This document shows, in pieces, positions 33,575 to 42,065 of a stretch of DNA of 64,000 nucleotides. Position 1 is the stretch's first letter. Each line of letters begins with the position of its first letter. The stretch comes from Sphingobium baderi (GTDB lineage: Bacteria; Pseudomonadota; Alphaproteobacteria; Sphingomonadales; Sphingomonadaceae): NCBI RefSeq assembly GCF_001456115.1, contig NZ_CP013264.1:3242501-3306500 (forward strand), written 5' to 3'. Under the pieces are notes generated by a model, which saw nothing but the letters and a program-made list of their open reading frames with translations, had not been told where the DNA came from and made no database searches. The translations under genes were made by a program, and so were the position numbers.

Positions 33575-34447
33575 CTATCTCTTCAGGATGGACGAGCGCG
33601 CGCTTTGCTGCTGCTGTTGCTGCAACTGCCGCGCCTCCAGCCCTTCCTCGGCCTGCGCGATCCGGACGTCCGCGTCAATCCACATATCGCCCGTCAGCGT
33701 GACCGAACCCCGGATCGGCGCGGCGGCATCCGCATCCAGCCCCGACGCCACGCGCAGATAGCTTTCCGTGACGCAGACCTGGTTGGACGGATCAAACCCC
33801 ACCCAGCCAAGATCGGGCACCAACGCTTCGGCCCAGCCATGGGTTTCGTGCAGGGCATGGTCTTCTTCCGCCAGCAGATAGCCCGAAACATAGCGCGCCG
33901 GCATCCCCAGCGCCCGCGCGCCGGCGATGAATATCTGGGCATGATCCTGACAGACGCCCGCGCCCAGGGCAAAGGCTTCGGCGGCGGCGGTGTCCGCCGC
34001 CGTCACGCCGGAACGATAACTGACCGCTTCCCTGATTGCCGCGGACAGGGCATGGAGCTGATCCAGCGGCGCCCCCTGCTGCGCCACGGAAAGGGCCAGA
34101 TCGCGAATCCCGTCGGATGCACGCGTCAGCGGCGTATCGCGCAGGAAATAACGCGGATCGACCTGCCCTGACGGCCAACCAAGGACGCCATGGGTTTCCG
34201 TCGTCTCCGCCAGTCCCTCCGCCACGACGGTGACATGGTCGATCTGACCATGGCAAATCCACACCCCCTCCTTCTCTCCATTGCCGTTGAGGTGAAAGCC
34301 GGTGACCGGTTCGTCATTGATGCTGACACGCCACTCCCGCACCTTTTGCTGCGGCGTGTCGACGGGCATCAGCTTCAGCCGCATGGCGACGCGGCCCGCC
34401 AACTGGGCATAGCGATAGACAGTCTGGTGCCGGATGAGCAGTTTCAT
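33575..34447 (-). CDS. Transglutaminase-like cysteine peptidase of the Anbu operon
   Basis: A 290-residue protein with an N-terminal beta-domain and a transglutaminase-like core. The catalytic triad is intact: Cys166 in GAGVCQDHA, His203 in ETHGWAEA and Asp219 in GFDPSN. A Gln-rich stretch (QLQQQQQQ) sits near residues 272-280. It is 20 nt after the alpha-E gene and 26 nt before Anbu on the same strand. It is predicted to hydrolyse or form isopeptide/peptide bonds with the product of the ATP-grasp enzyme; no signal peptide is seen. Confidence 0.88.
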   Translation of the reverse strand: MKLLIRHQTVYRYAQLAGRVAMRLKLMPVDTPQQKVREWRVSINDEPVTGFHLNGNGEKEGVWICHGQIDHVTVVAEGLAETTETHGVLGWPSGQVDPRYFLRDTPLTRASDGIRDLALSVAQQGAPLDQLHALSAAIREAVSYRSGVTAADTAAAEAFALGAGVCQDHAQIFIAGARALGMPARYVSGYLLAEEDHALHETHGWAEALVPDLGWVGFDPSNQVCVTESYLRVASGLDADAAAPIRGSVTLTGDMWIDADVRIAQAEEGLEARQLQQQQQQSARSSILKR

Positions 34448-34467
34448 GACGGAACGCTCTACCTTTG

Positions 34468-35400
34468 CTAAATGAAATAATAGGTCTGGGCGATTTCATG
34501 GCCCAGCTTGTTGGTCATCTTCAGCCCCATCTGCACGGTTTCGTGCAAGCCGCGGCGGAAAATCTCTCCGCTATCCAGCCCTTCCATGACGCCGACCATT
34601 TCCTGCACGGTATCGTGGCATGGCCCCCGCGAATCATGCCATCCCGCCAGCCGGTTGAGCCGGTAGGCAAGCTGATCGGCGCAAAAGGCGACGCTGCGCG
34701 GGAACAGCCGGTTGAGCATCAGGAAGTCAGTGATCTGCCAGGGCGTATAGGTGCCGCCATAGACATGATGATAGGCCCGCACCCCGGACAGGGCATAAAG
34801 CACCGATGTCCATTGATAATGATCGCGGTTGCCGCCGATGACCTCTGTTTCGGGGAGCAGGACATAATATTTGACGTCCAGCAGCCGCAACGTCATCTGC
34901 GCCCGCTCCAGCGCGGCCCCGGCCCGCAGGAAATCATGGCCCTCGTTGCGAAGCTGTCCCGCATCGGCCGCGCCCCGGAAAGTCATCACCCGCGTCTTGA
35001 CCCAGTCGATCAGCGCGGGAAGCTGCTGCCGCGCCTCGGCTAGGTCATAGCTGTCGAGCTTGCGCCAGCCCTCGTTCAATGATTCCCACATGTCCTGCGT
35101 CAGCATCGTGCGCGCCGACTTCGCATTGGCGCGCGCTTTGAGCAGGCAGGATCTGATCGAGGATGGATTGTCCGGGTCCAGCATCAGATAGGATACGACA
35201 TCGCTTTCGGTGACGGGCGTTCCTGCGGGGAACTGCCCCTCGCATCCCGCCGCACGCACGACCGATCGCCATTCGTCGCGGTGATGCGCGCCCGGCAGGA
35301 TCGTCATGCGCTGCCCCATGGTCAGCAGGCGCGCGGTGGCTTCGGCCCGCTCCATATAGCGGGCCATCCAGAAAAGGTTTTCAGCGGTCCGGCTCAGCAT
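34468..35400 (-). CDS. Alpha-E domain protein (DUF403)
   Basis: A 310-residue all-helical protein with the family start MLSRTAENLFWMARYMERAEATARLL and the late segment DQLAYRLNRLAGW. It follows the ATP-grasp gene by 4 nt. Members always occur with circularly permuted ATP-grasp proteins and transglutaminase-like peptidases, and may act as partner or scaffold. There is no known catalytic motif. Confidence 0.9.
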   Translation of the reverse strand: MLSRTAENLFWMARYMERAEATARLLTMGQRMTILPGAHHRDEWRSVVRAAGCEGQFPAGTPVTESDVVSYLMLDPDNPSSIRSCLLKARANAKSARTMLTQDMWESLNEGWRKLDSYDLAEARQQLPALIDWVKTRVMTFRGAADAGQLRNEGHDFLRAGAALERAQMTLRLLDVKYYVLLPETEVIGGNRDHYQWTSVLYALSGVRAYHHVYGGTYTPWQITDFLMLNRLFPRSVAFCADQLAYRLNRLAGWHDSRGPCHDTVQEMVGVMEGLDSGEIFRRGLHETVQMGLKMTNKLGHEIAQTYYFI

Positions 35401-35404
35401 CGCA

Positions 35405-36844
35405 TCAATCCTGTAGCACCCATGTATCCTTGACCCCGCCGCCCTGGCTGGAGTTCACGACCAGCGACCCTTCGGTCAACGCCACGCGGGTCAACCCGCC
35501 GGGCACCAGCCGGATCTGCTTGCCAACGAGGCAATAGGGACGGAAATCGGCATGGCGGCCCACCACGCTGGCGGGGCCGAGCGTCGGAACGGTGGACAGG
35601 TCCAGCGTCGGCTGGGCGATGAATTCGCCGGGATTGGCCCTGATCCGGTCGGCATAGGCTTCGACCTCGGCCGTCGACGCCTTTGGCCCGATCAACATGC
35701 CATACCCGCCCGACCCATGGACTTCCTTCGCCACCAGTTCGTGCAGATGCTCCAGCACATAGGCGCATTCGTCCGGCCTGGAGCATTGCCATGTCTGGAT
35801 ATTGTCGAGGATCGGCTGCTCGCCCAGGTAGAAGCGGATCATTTCCGGCACGTAAATATAGACCGCCTTGTCGTCCGCGATCCCCGCGCCCGGCGCGGAG
35901 GCCAGCGTCACGCCGCCGCTGCGATAGACATGAAAGATGCCGGGAATACCGAGCTGGCTGTCGGGCCGGAAGGTCAATGGGTCGAGATATTCGTCGTCGA
36001 TCCGGCGATAGATCACGTCGACCGCCTTTGGCCCCAGCGTCGTCTTCATCCAGACCCGGCCATCGTCCACGAACAGGTCCGCCGGTTCCACCAGTTCCAC
36101 GCCCATCAGGTCGGCGAGGAAACTATGCTCATAATAAGCGCTGTTGAGCGCGCCGGGCGTCAGCACCACCACGACCGGATCGCCCTTGCAGGCGGGCGGG
36201 GCGACCTCCTTGAGGCTTTTGAGAAGTTCGGCGGGATAATCATCCACCGGCGCGACAAGTCCTTCGCCAAACAGCTCCGGGAACATGCGCGTCATGATCT
36301 CCCGGTTCTCCAGCATGTAGGATACGCCCGAAGGCGTGCGGCAATTATCCTCCAACACCTCGAAACGCGCCGACCCCGTCCGCACGATGTCGATGCCCAC
36401 GATATGGCTGTAAACCCTGCCCGGCGGCGTAAAACCCACCATTTCGGCCAGATAGGCGCTGTTCCGATAAATGATGTCGGCCGGGATGATCCCCGCCTTG
36501 ATGATCTCTCCGCGATGATAGACGTCGAGCAGGAAGGCATTCAATGCCCGCGCCCGCTGCTTGATGCCCCGGTCCAACACCCGCCATTCCTGCGCGGTGA
36601 AGATGCGGGGGAGCAGATCGAAGGGGATCAACCTTTCCGGATCGCCGCCTTCGCCATAGACGGCGAAAGTAATGCCGATGCGGCGAAAAATCGCTTCGGC
36701 TTCCTCCATGCGACGATTGAGCCCGGCTATACCGGTCCGCTCCACCCATTTCTGCACTTCGTCGTAACAGGCGCGAACGGAACCATCAGGCTCAAACATT
36801 TCATGGAAGGGCAAAGCGTCGATCCTCCCTCGGCCAAAGGCCAA
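35405..36844 (-). CDS. Circularly permuted type 2 ATP-grasp protein
   Basis: A 479-residue ligase-fold protein whose ATP-grasp core is circularly permuted. The N-terminal half (YDEVQKWVERTG..., RIGITFAVYGEGGDPERLIPFDLLPRI) precedes the nucleotide-binding part with EDNCRTPSGVSYMLENR, LTPGALNSAYYEHSFLADLMGVELVEP and GSGGYGMLIGPKAS. It is predicted to form a carboxylate-amine (peptide-like) bond. It is the first gene of the operon and presumably makes the substrate acted on by the transglutaminase and Anbu. An inverted repeat precedes it at 36849-36871. Confidence 0.88.
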   Translation of the reverse strand: MAFGRGRIDALPFHEMFEPDGSVRACYDEVQKWVERTGIAGLNRRMEEAEAIFRRIGITFAVYGEGGDPERLIPFDLLPRIFTAQEWRVLDRGIKQRARALNAFLLDVYHRGEIIKAGIIPADIIYRNSAYLAEMVGFTPPGRVYSHIVGIDIVRTGSARFEVLEDNCRTPSGVSYMLENREIMTRMFPELFGEGLVAPVDDYPAELLKSLKEVAPPACKGDPVVVVLTPGALNSAYYEHSFLADLMGVELVEPADLFVDDGRVWMKTTLGPKAVDVIYRRIDDEYLDPLTFRPDSQLGIPGIFHVYRSGGVTLASAPGAGIADDKAVYIYVPEMIRFYLGEQPILDNIQTWQCSRPDECAYVLEHLHELVAKEVHGSGGYGMLIGPKASTAEVEAYADRIRANPGEFIAQPTLDLSTVPTLGPASVVGRHADFRPYCLVGKQIRLVPGGLTRVALTEGSLVVNSSQGGGVKDTWVLQD

Positions 36845-36848
36845 TTGT

Positions 36849-36871
36849 GCATTGCAGCATTAGTGCAATGC
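36849..36871. promoter_or_regulatory. Inverted repeat upstream of the Anbu operon
   Basis: GCATTGCA (36849-36856) and TGCAATGC (36864-36871) form a perfect 8-bp inverted repeat with a 7-nt spacer in the 103-bp region between the divergent ATP-grasp and lipoprotein genes. It lies 5 nt upstream of the ATP-grasp start. The size and position fit a dimeric regulator's operator, or a hairpin. No regulator gene is adjacent. Confidence 0.4.
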
Positions 36872-36947
36872 TGGCGAGGGATTGCAAGACAAAAATGTGT
36901 CAGGCATCCCATTGGCATTGTTCGCCCGCCCGGCTGAAAGGATTATC

Positions 36948-37793
36948 ATGCCTTCTCGCAATCGCGCTATCGGCGGCGTATTACTGGCCGCTTTCGCCCT
37001 GACGTCCTGCGCCGCCACGGTGCGCGAACAGATCTACAAGGCGGACAACACCCCCATCAGCGTCGAAAGCTGGACGAAAAAGCCGTCGCAGCCCCTGACC
37101 GTGCAAAGCGAAGGCGGACTGGCATTGACCGGCTATTACTGGCCCGGCGCGGCCGACGATCATGATGTGCTGATCTTCTTTCATGGACGCGGATCGAACC
37201 AGGGCGTGGGCGCACGCTATGCGGAACATCTGACCGGCCATGGCGACCATGTGATCGTCGCCTCCTATCGCGGGTTCGGGGGTAATCCGGGCAAGCCGAC
37301 GCAGGCGGGCCTTGTGGCGGACGGTCGCGCTTTTGTTGCCAAGGCAAAAGCGCTTGTGGGGCCCAAGGCCCGCATCTTTCTGGTCGGGCACTCTCTGGGC
37401 GGCGCAGTCGCGCTGCATGTCGCCGCGACGGTTCGGGTGGCCGGCGTGGTCACGCTTTCCACCTTCGATAAGCTGGAGGAATCGGCGCCGGGCGGCGTCA
37501 GCGCGCTGCTGCCCGACAAATGGAACAATCTGGATGCAGTGACGAAGATCGGCGCGCCCTTCATCATGTTCCAGGGGAGCGCCGATGACCGGGTCGATCT
37601 GGGCCAGGCTGCGGCGCTCTTTGCCACCGCCCGGACTCCGGCCGTTGAAATCATGATGCCGGGCGCGGGCCACGCACCGGACATGAGCCGCATCGGTCCG
37701 CTCGTGACGCAGGCGGTGCAGGCGATCGATACAGGCAAGCTGACCGTTTATCCCACTTCGCCACCATCGGGATGGACGGTCCGCCGGAAATGA
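36948..37793 (+). CDS. Lipoprotein alpha/beta hydrolase
   Basis: A 281-residue serine hydrolase. The start ATG 36948 gives a lipoprotein signal with lipobox LTSC (Cys21), so it should be membrane-anchored in the periplasm; an in-frame upstream ATG at 36882 would bury this signal. The nucleophile elbow is GHSLGG and the last His is in GAGHAPDM. HGRGSNQGVGARYAEHL, the oxyanion region, precedes it. The family resembles BEM46/YfhR-like esterases. Substrate unknown. Confidence 0.85.
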   Translation: MPSRNRAIGGVLLAAFALTSCAATVREQIYKADNTPISVESWTKKPSQPLTVQSEGGLALTGYYWPGAADDHDVLIFFHGRGSNQGVGARYAEHLTGHGDHVIVASYRGFGGNPGKPTQAGLVADGRAFVAKAKALVGPKARIFLVGHSLGGAVALHVAATVRVAGVVTLSTFDKLEESAPGGVSALLPDKWNNLDAVTKIGAPFIMFQGSADDRVDLGQAAALFATARTPAVEIMMPGAGHAPDMSRIGPLVTQAVQAIDTGKLTVYPTSPPSGWTVRRK

Positions 37794-37825
37794 AGCGATA
37801 ATTTCACGGCCTCTTTCAAACCCCG

Positions 37826-37854
37826 TTGACCGGTCCGCCCCCGCTGCGTATAGC
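37826..37854 (+). promoter_or_regulatory. Promoter of tRNA-Met
   Basis: A -35 box TTGACC (37826-37831) and -10 box TATAGC (37849-37854) are separated by 17 bp. Transcription would start near 37861, about 35 nt before the tRNA 5' end. This is the clearest housekeeping-type promoter seen in the window. Confidence 0.7.
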
Positions 37855-37895
37855 GCGCCCTCACCGCAGGGCGACACGCCACGCGAGGCCCATGG

Positions 37896-37972
37896 GGCGG
37901 AGTAGCTCAGCTGGTTAGAGCAGCGGAATCATAATCCGCGTGTCGGGGGTTCAAGTCCCTCCTCCGCTACCA
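37896..37972 (+). tRNA. tRNA-Met (anticodon CAT)
   Basis: The 77-nt sequence folds into a full cloverleaf: acceptor GGCGGAG/CTCCGCT with a G-T first pair, D-arm with AGCTCAGCTGGTTAGAGC, anticodon stem GCGGA/TCCGC around loop ATCATAA (anticodon CAT), and T-arm GGGGGTTCAAGTCCCTC. The 3' CCA is encoded. CAT could also be tRNA-Ile2 with lysidine, but the stem sequences match the alphaproteobacterial elongator Met type. It is not an initiator-type tRNA, lacking the three G-C anticodon-stem pairs. Confidence 0.9.
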
Positions 37973-37987
37973 TTCCAACATATTGAA

Positions 37988-38404
37988 TTACACGGTTTTC
38001 CCTAAATCGTCGCCGGACACGCCCACATCAGTTGGGAGTCTTTGTTCCCCTTTCGACCTTCCCAATGGCGTATCCCCCAGCGCGCTATCGCGATTCAGAT
38101 AGTGACTATCGAGGATTGCCCCCACATCCTTGAGCTCCAGTCTAGCGCCTTCGGCCAGCAGGGCCTGTTCAAGCAGGGCGTACTGCTCGCTGTCGAGGTG
38201 CAACACGACCGTCTGGCCATCGGGATCGATTGCCATCGCGGAATACATCTTCAACTCGTGGGCGGTGCAGTCCTCCGCCACGTCGAGTAGATCGTCGATC
38301 GTTTCGGCTTCGCCATATGTCGCGAGGATGGACAATTTGGCCCAGCCCATCCGCAGCCACTTTCCTCCTGCGATACACCCCTTCGGCCATGGATCACTTT
38401 TCAC
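37988..38404 (-). CDS. Hypothetical protein next to tRNA-Met
   Basis: A 138-residue protein (GTG start at 38404; ATG 38350, after an AGGAGGAAAG sequence, would give 120 residues). The middle part ([42 protein letters not shown]) looks like a small alpha/beta domain and the C-terminus is polar and glycine-rich. I do not recognise a family. It starts 15 nt after the tRNA on the opposite strand, and its upstream side is the lowest-GC stretch of the window, which suggests it may be acquired DNA. Confidence 0.5.
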   Translation of the reverse strand: MKSDPWPKGCIAGGKWLRMGWAKLSILATYGEAETIDDLLDVAEDCTAHELKMYSAMAIDPDGQTVVLHLDSEQYALLEQALLAEGARLELKDVGAILDSHYLNRDSALGDTPLGRSKGEQRLPTDVGVSGDDLGKTV

Positions 38405-38605
38405 AGTAAGCCAAAGATGAATGGCAGATTAATGGCAAACATGTCACTGACTTGGAATTACATTCCCCGAATTCAAGGGATGATGTAAAATTACAACATA
38501 AGAAATGTCAATATAGGCATAAACATAACACTAGCACTTTACGCTCGATCATTATTCCTCTTAAGGACGCATCGCTTTCATGGAATGATGAATGAGGTAG
38601 AAACA
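38405..38605. other. Low-GC intergenic stretch
   Basis: About 200 bp of distinctly AT-richer sequence lies between the hypothetical gene and the outer-membrane protein gene, in a window that is otherwise GC-rich. It holds the promoters of both divergent genes, but no clear ORF, repeat or regulatory box could be assigned. Confidence 0.5.
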
Positions 38606-39190
38606 ATGAAGAAACTTATCGCAGCGGTCGCACTGCTTTCCGCCGGCGTCGCGGCTCCCGCTTTCGCGCAGGACGCCACGCCTTTCTCGGGACCCTATAT
38701 CGGCGCCGTCGTCGGCCTCGACCACACCGATTTCGATGCCCGCACCCATGACAGCGGCCTGCTCTATGGCGGCGTGGTCGGCTATGACATCAACCTGAAC
38801 GGCGCCGTGTTCGGCATCGAGGGCGAATATGCCGATTCCGACACCAAAGATCGCGCAACCAATATCCTGATCCCCGGCGACAGCGCTTCGCTGAAGACCG
38901 GCCGCGATCTTTATGCGGGCGTCCGCATCGGCGGCGAAATAGTCAACAACGTCATGCTCTATGCAAAGGGCGGCTACACCAATGCCCGCGTCAAGGCGGT
39001 CTATGACGATGGCGTCGACCTTTCGCGCGCCAGCAAGAATCTGGACGGCTATCGTCTGGGCGCCGGTGTGGAAACCACCTTCAATGGCTTTACGGCGCGC
39101 GCGGAATATCGCTATTCGAGCTATGAGCATATCGTGGGCGTAAAGCCGGAACGCCATCAGGCGGCGCTGATCCTCGGCTACCGCTTCTGA
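38606..39190 (+). CDS. Small outer-membrane beta-barrel protein
   Basis: A 194-residue exported barrel. Signal peptide MKKLIAAVALLSAGVAAPAFA is cleaved before Gln22. The mature part has the start GPYIGAVVGLDHT and end AALILGYRF, with terminal Phe, typical of 8-stranded OmpA/opacity-like porins. ATG 38606 is preferred because GAGGTAG lies 7-8 nt upstream; two ATGs seven or eight codons earlier lack that spacing. It is probably one of the small surface proteins of the sphingomonad envelope. Confidence 0.85.
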   Translation: MKKLIAAVALLSAGVAAPAFAQDATPFSGPYIGAVVGLDHTDFDARTHDSGLLYGGVVGYDINLNGAVFGIEGEYADSDTKDRATNILIPGDSASLKTGRDLYAGVRIGGEIVNNVMLYAKGGYTNARVKAVYDDGVDLSRASKNLDGYRLGAGVETTFNGFTARAEYRYSSYEHIVGVKPERHQAALILGYRF

Positions 39191-39217
39191 TCGACCGGTT
39201 ATCGGAAAACAATGTTG

Positions 39218-39252
39218 CAAGCCCCGCCATCGTGCGGGGCTTGTTTCATTTT
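39218..39252. terminator. Rho-independent terminator after outer-membrane protein gene
   Basis: A 10-bp perfect stem CAAGCCCCGC / GCGGGGCTTG with loop CATCGT is followed by TTTCATTTT. It serves the plus-strand barrel gene. It also overlaps the end of the convergent serine hydrolase gene and could act in both directions, as AAAC and AACA runs precede it on the other strand. Confidence 0.8.
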
Positions 39253-40442
39253 ATCGCCGCCCTTGCCGCCACGCGCAGTTCATTGCGGATGGGGTGGATG
39301 TTCGACGGCAGGTGCTGGGTCATGAGGATGGCGATCATCCGTTCCACCGGGTCGATGAAGAAATGCGTCGAAAAAATGCCGCCCCAGCTATAGACCTGCG
39401 TTCCCAGCTCCATGGCGAAACCCAGGCCAAAGCCCAATCCCGCATAATCCACTTCGCTGAACATGCCCGTCGACATGCTGGTAAGATCACGGCCGCCCGG
39501 CAACTGATTGGTCCGCATCGCTTCGACCGTTTCGGACCGCAGCAGCCGCACGCCATCCAATTCTCCGCCGCGCAGCAGCATCCGCGCGAAACGGTGATAG
39601 TCCCCGGTCGAGGAAACGAGCCCGCCGCCGCCCGCGCGGAATCGCAGGGGACGGCTCCAACCGCTCCGCGCGCCGCGATCGCCCAGCGCCAACCCGCCGC
39701 CCGGGACAAAACGCCATGCATCGGTCAGGCGGTCCACCCGATCGGCAGGCACGGTGAAGAAGGTGTCGGGCATCCCCAGCGGATCGAATATCCGGGCACG
39801 GAACAGGCTTTCCAGATCCATCCCCGTCAGCCGTTCGGCCACGACCCCCAGCACATCGGTCGAAACCGAATAATTCCAGTTTTCCCCCGGCGAAAATTCC
39901 AGCGGAATATCCGCCAGCGCAGCGATGAAATCGTCGGATGACCGCTTTTGCTGAAACTCGTCCAGCCCCAGTTCGCGGTAGCGCGCGTCGATGGCTGTCC
40001 GCCGCTGCAAGCCATAGGTAAAGCCTGATGTATGGCGCAGCAGGTCGATCATCCGCATCGGCCTTTTGAGCGCCTTCTCCTCCATACCCACGCGCAGCCG
40101 GGCGAATTCGGGCACCACATCGGTCACCGGATCGTCCAGCGCCACCAGCCCCTGCTCCACCAGCATCATGAAGGCGACCGACGTCACCGGCTTCGTCATG
40201 GATGCGATACGGAACAGCGCATCCTCGCACAGCGGCTCCCCGCTGGCCCGCGCGCGTCCCCCGCTCACCGACAGGACGATCCGCTCGTCCCGCGACAGCA
40301 GCAGTTGCAAATGCGGCAATTTCCCGCTCGCCACATAGGTTCGGTCGAAATACGCCACCAGCGCGTCGATCCGGTCCGGGTCCATCCCCACGTCCCGCGC
40401 CGCATCCCGATCGGCAAATCCTGTCATATGCGCTTGTGCCAT
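39246..40442 (-). CDS. Serine hydrolase of the beta-lactamase (class C/EstB) family
   Basis: A 398-residue penicillin-binding-protein-fold hydrolase. The nucleophile motif is SMTK (FRIASMTKPVTS). The Tyr motif is WNYSVSTDVLG and the C-terminal strand motif is around YSWGGIFSTHFF. There is no signal peptide with the start at ATG 40442; longer upstream frames run antisense through the sigma factor gene and are rejected. Homologues are esterases or D-aminopeptidase-like enzymes, so antibiotic resistance should not be assumed. It is divergent from the ECF sigma gene. Confidence 0.85.
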   Translation of the reverse strand: MAQAHMTGFADRDAARDVGMDPDRIDALVAYFDRTYVASGKLPHLQLLLSRDERIVLSVSGGRARASGEPLCEDALFRIASMTKPVTSVAFMMLVEQGLVALDDPVTDVVPEFARLRVGMEEKALKRPMRMIDLLRHTSGFTYGLQRRTAIDARYRELGLDEFQQKRSSDDFIAALADIPLEFSPGENWNYSVSTDVLGVVAERLTGMDLESLFRARIFDPLGMPDTFFTVPADRVDRLTDAWRFVPGGGLALGDRGARSGWSRPLRFRAGGGGLVSSTGDYHRFARMLLRGGELDGVRLLRSETVEAMRTNQLPGGRDLTSMSTGMFSEVDYAGLGFGLGFAMELGTQVYSWGGIFSTHFFIDPVERMIAILMTQHLPSNIHPIRNELRVAARAAIK

Positions 40443-40552
40443 GTCCGCGATCGCTAAAGCAGCGCCGCGCTCAGGTAAACCGTCATCACCTTGCCAAGAC
40501 CCCGCCCACGCCTCTATTGCAACCGGCCTGAACGGCAAGCACTGGACCCTGA

Positions 40553-41071
40553 ATGGACATGGCCACGGGCCTTTCCGCAATCTTCCTCCAGAACCGCCCT
40601 GCCCTGCTGCGTTTCTTGCGGGGCCGCGGCGCTGGCGACGATGCGGAGGACATGTTGCAGGACATGTGGATGAAGCTGGAGGCGAAGGATCTCGGCCCGG
40701 TGGCCGATCCCCTGCCCTATCTTTATCGCATGGCCAATAATCTGATGCTGGACCGCTACCGCTCCACCGTCCGCCGCGCAAAGCGCGAGCAGGACTGGGC
40801 GGAGGGTGCGGGCGGCGTGATGGCCGATCCGACGAGCGATATGGCCGTGGACGAACGGATGATCCTGACGCAGCGGCTGGGGGAAGCGCGCGCCGTGCTG
40901 CGCGACCTTGGCCCGCGCGTCGAACTGGTGTTCCGCCGCTTCCGTATCGAGGGGGTCGGCCAACGACAGATCGCGCAGGAACTGGGCGTAAGCCTCACCA
41001 CCGTGGAGAAGGATTTGCAGAAGGCCTATCGCGCCATGATCGCCCTCAAGCAGAGGCTGGAGACGGAATGA
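40553..41071 (+). CDS. ECF sigma factor (FecI-like)
   Basis: A 172-residue RNA polymerase sigma factor of the extracytoplasmic-function group. Region 2 is in RFLRGRGAGDDAEDMLQDMWMKLE and PYLYRMANNLMLDRYRS, and region 4 is in FRRFRIEGVGQRQIAQELGVSLTTVEKDLQKAYRAM. Its stop is 37 nt before the FecR gene, and with the STN-type receptor forms a surface-signalling unit. It should be held by the FecR protein until an extracellular ligand binds the receptor. Confidence 0.92.
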   Translation: MDMATGLSAIFLQNRPALLRFLRGRGAGDDAEDMLQDMWMKLEAKDLGPVADPLPYLYRMANNLMLDRYRSTVRRAKREQDWAEGAGGVMADPTSDMAVDERMILTQRLGEARAVLRDLGPRVELVFRRFRIEGVGQRQIAQELGVSLTTVEKDLQKAYRAMIALKQRLETE

Positions 41072-41108
41072 GCGCGATGGTGGCGTCACAGCCTGCAAGG
41101 GGTGAAAA

Positions 41109-42065
41109 ATGAACAGGGCTGATGCCATGATCCATGAGGATGCGCTCATGTGGGTGATCCGCACGCGCGATCCGGAATTTGTCGATTGGGAAGGCTTCAC
41201 CGCATGGCTGGAGGTCGATCCGGCCCATGCGGCGGCCTATGACGCGCTGATGGCGCAGGATGCGGGGCTGGAACAGCTCATCCCCGCCGATCCCGTGCAC
41301 ATGCCCGCGCCCGCGAACGACGCCGGTGATCCGGGCGAACGGCGCTGGAGGCCCATGCGCTGGATCGGCGGCGGCGCAGTGGCGGCGGCGCTGGTTGCGG
41401 TGGTTTCGCTCAGCGTCGTGAACCGGAGCGACATCTACACCGTCACGACCGCGCCCGGCGAAAGCCGCATGATTGCGCTGGACGACGGCACGCGGATCGA
41501 CGTGAACGGCGGCACGACGCTGCGGCTCGACCGCAAGGATCCGCGCTTCGCCGCGCTCGATAAGGGCGAGGCGGCCTTCACCGTGCGGCATGACGATACC
41601 CATCCCTTTCGCGTGATGGTGGGCGACGATGTGTTCGAGGATGCGGGCACCGTCTTCAACATCGTCCATAGCGGCGCTTCGACCCGTATCGGGGTGTCGG
41701 AAGGCAAGGTGATCTACAACCCCTCCGCGCAGGCCATCGCCCTGCCCGCAGGCCGCGCCCTGACCCAGGACGCCACGGGGCTGCACGTCATGCCCATCGC
41801 GCCCGAAGCCGTGGCAAGCTGGCGCAGCGGCCGGCTGGTCTATGCCAACGCCCGGATCGATGAGATCGGCGAGGATATTGCGCGCTCCATCGGCGTGCGC
41901 CTGACCGCCACGCCCGGCGCTGCGGCGATGCGCTTCACCGGCACCATCGCGCTGGACAAGGACCCGGCCCGTTTCTTCACCGGCGCCGCGCCGCTCATGG
42001 GATTGACCGCCGTTCGTCAAGGGGACGGATGGCTGCTGAAAGAAGGGGATGGTCCGCAAAGCTGA
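41109..42065 (+). CDS. FecR-family anti-sigma factor
   Basis: A 318-residue inner-membrane regulator. The cytoplasmic N-terminus (EDALMWVIRTRDPEFVDWEGFTAWL, DUF4880-type) binds the sigma factor, one transmembrane helix is near residues 84-100 (IGGGAVAAALVAVVSLSVV), and the periplasmic FecR domain contains APGESRMIALDDGTRIDVNGGTTLRLD. The C-terminal STN-like part should receive the signal from the receptor. It overlaps the receptor start by 17 nt. Confidence 0.92.
   Translation: MNRADAMIHEDALMWVIRTRDPEFVDWEGFTAWLEVDPAHAAAYDALMAQDAGLEQLIPADPVHMPAPANDAGDPGERRWRPMRWIGGGAVAAALVAVVSLSVVNRSDIYTVTTAPGESRMIALDDGTRIDVNGGTTLRLDRKDPRFAALDKGEAAFTVRHDDTHPFRVMVGDDVFEDAGTVFNIVHSGASTRIGVSEGKVIYNPSAQAIALPAGRALTQDATGLHVMPIAPEAVASWRSGRLVYANARIDEIGEDIARSIGVRLTATPGAAAMRFTGTIALDKDPARFFTGAAPLMGLTAVRQGDGWLLKEGDGPQS

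Noticed and set aside
37896..38605. Genomic island or prophage integrated at tRNA-Met
   Set aside because: No integrase, no second copy of the tRNA 3' end and no phage genes were found; only the low GC and one unknown gene support it, so it is kept as a weak observation.
39246..40781. Start of the serine hydrolase at 40781
   Set aside because: The extra 113 residues run through the ECF sigma gene on the other strand and have no relation to the beta-lactamase fold; ATG 40442 is preferred.
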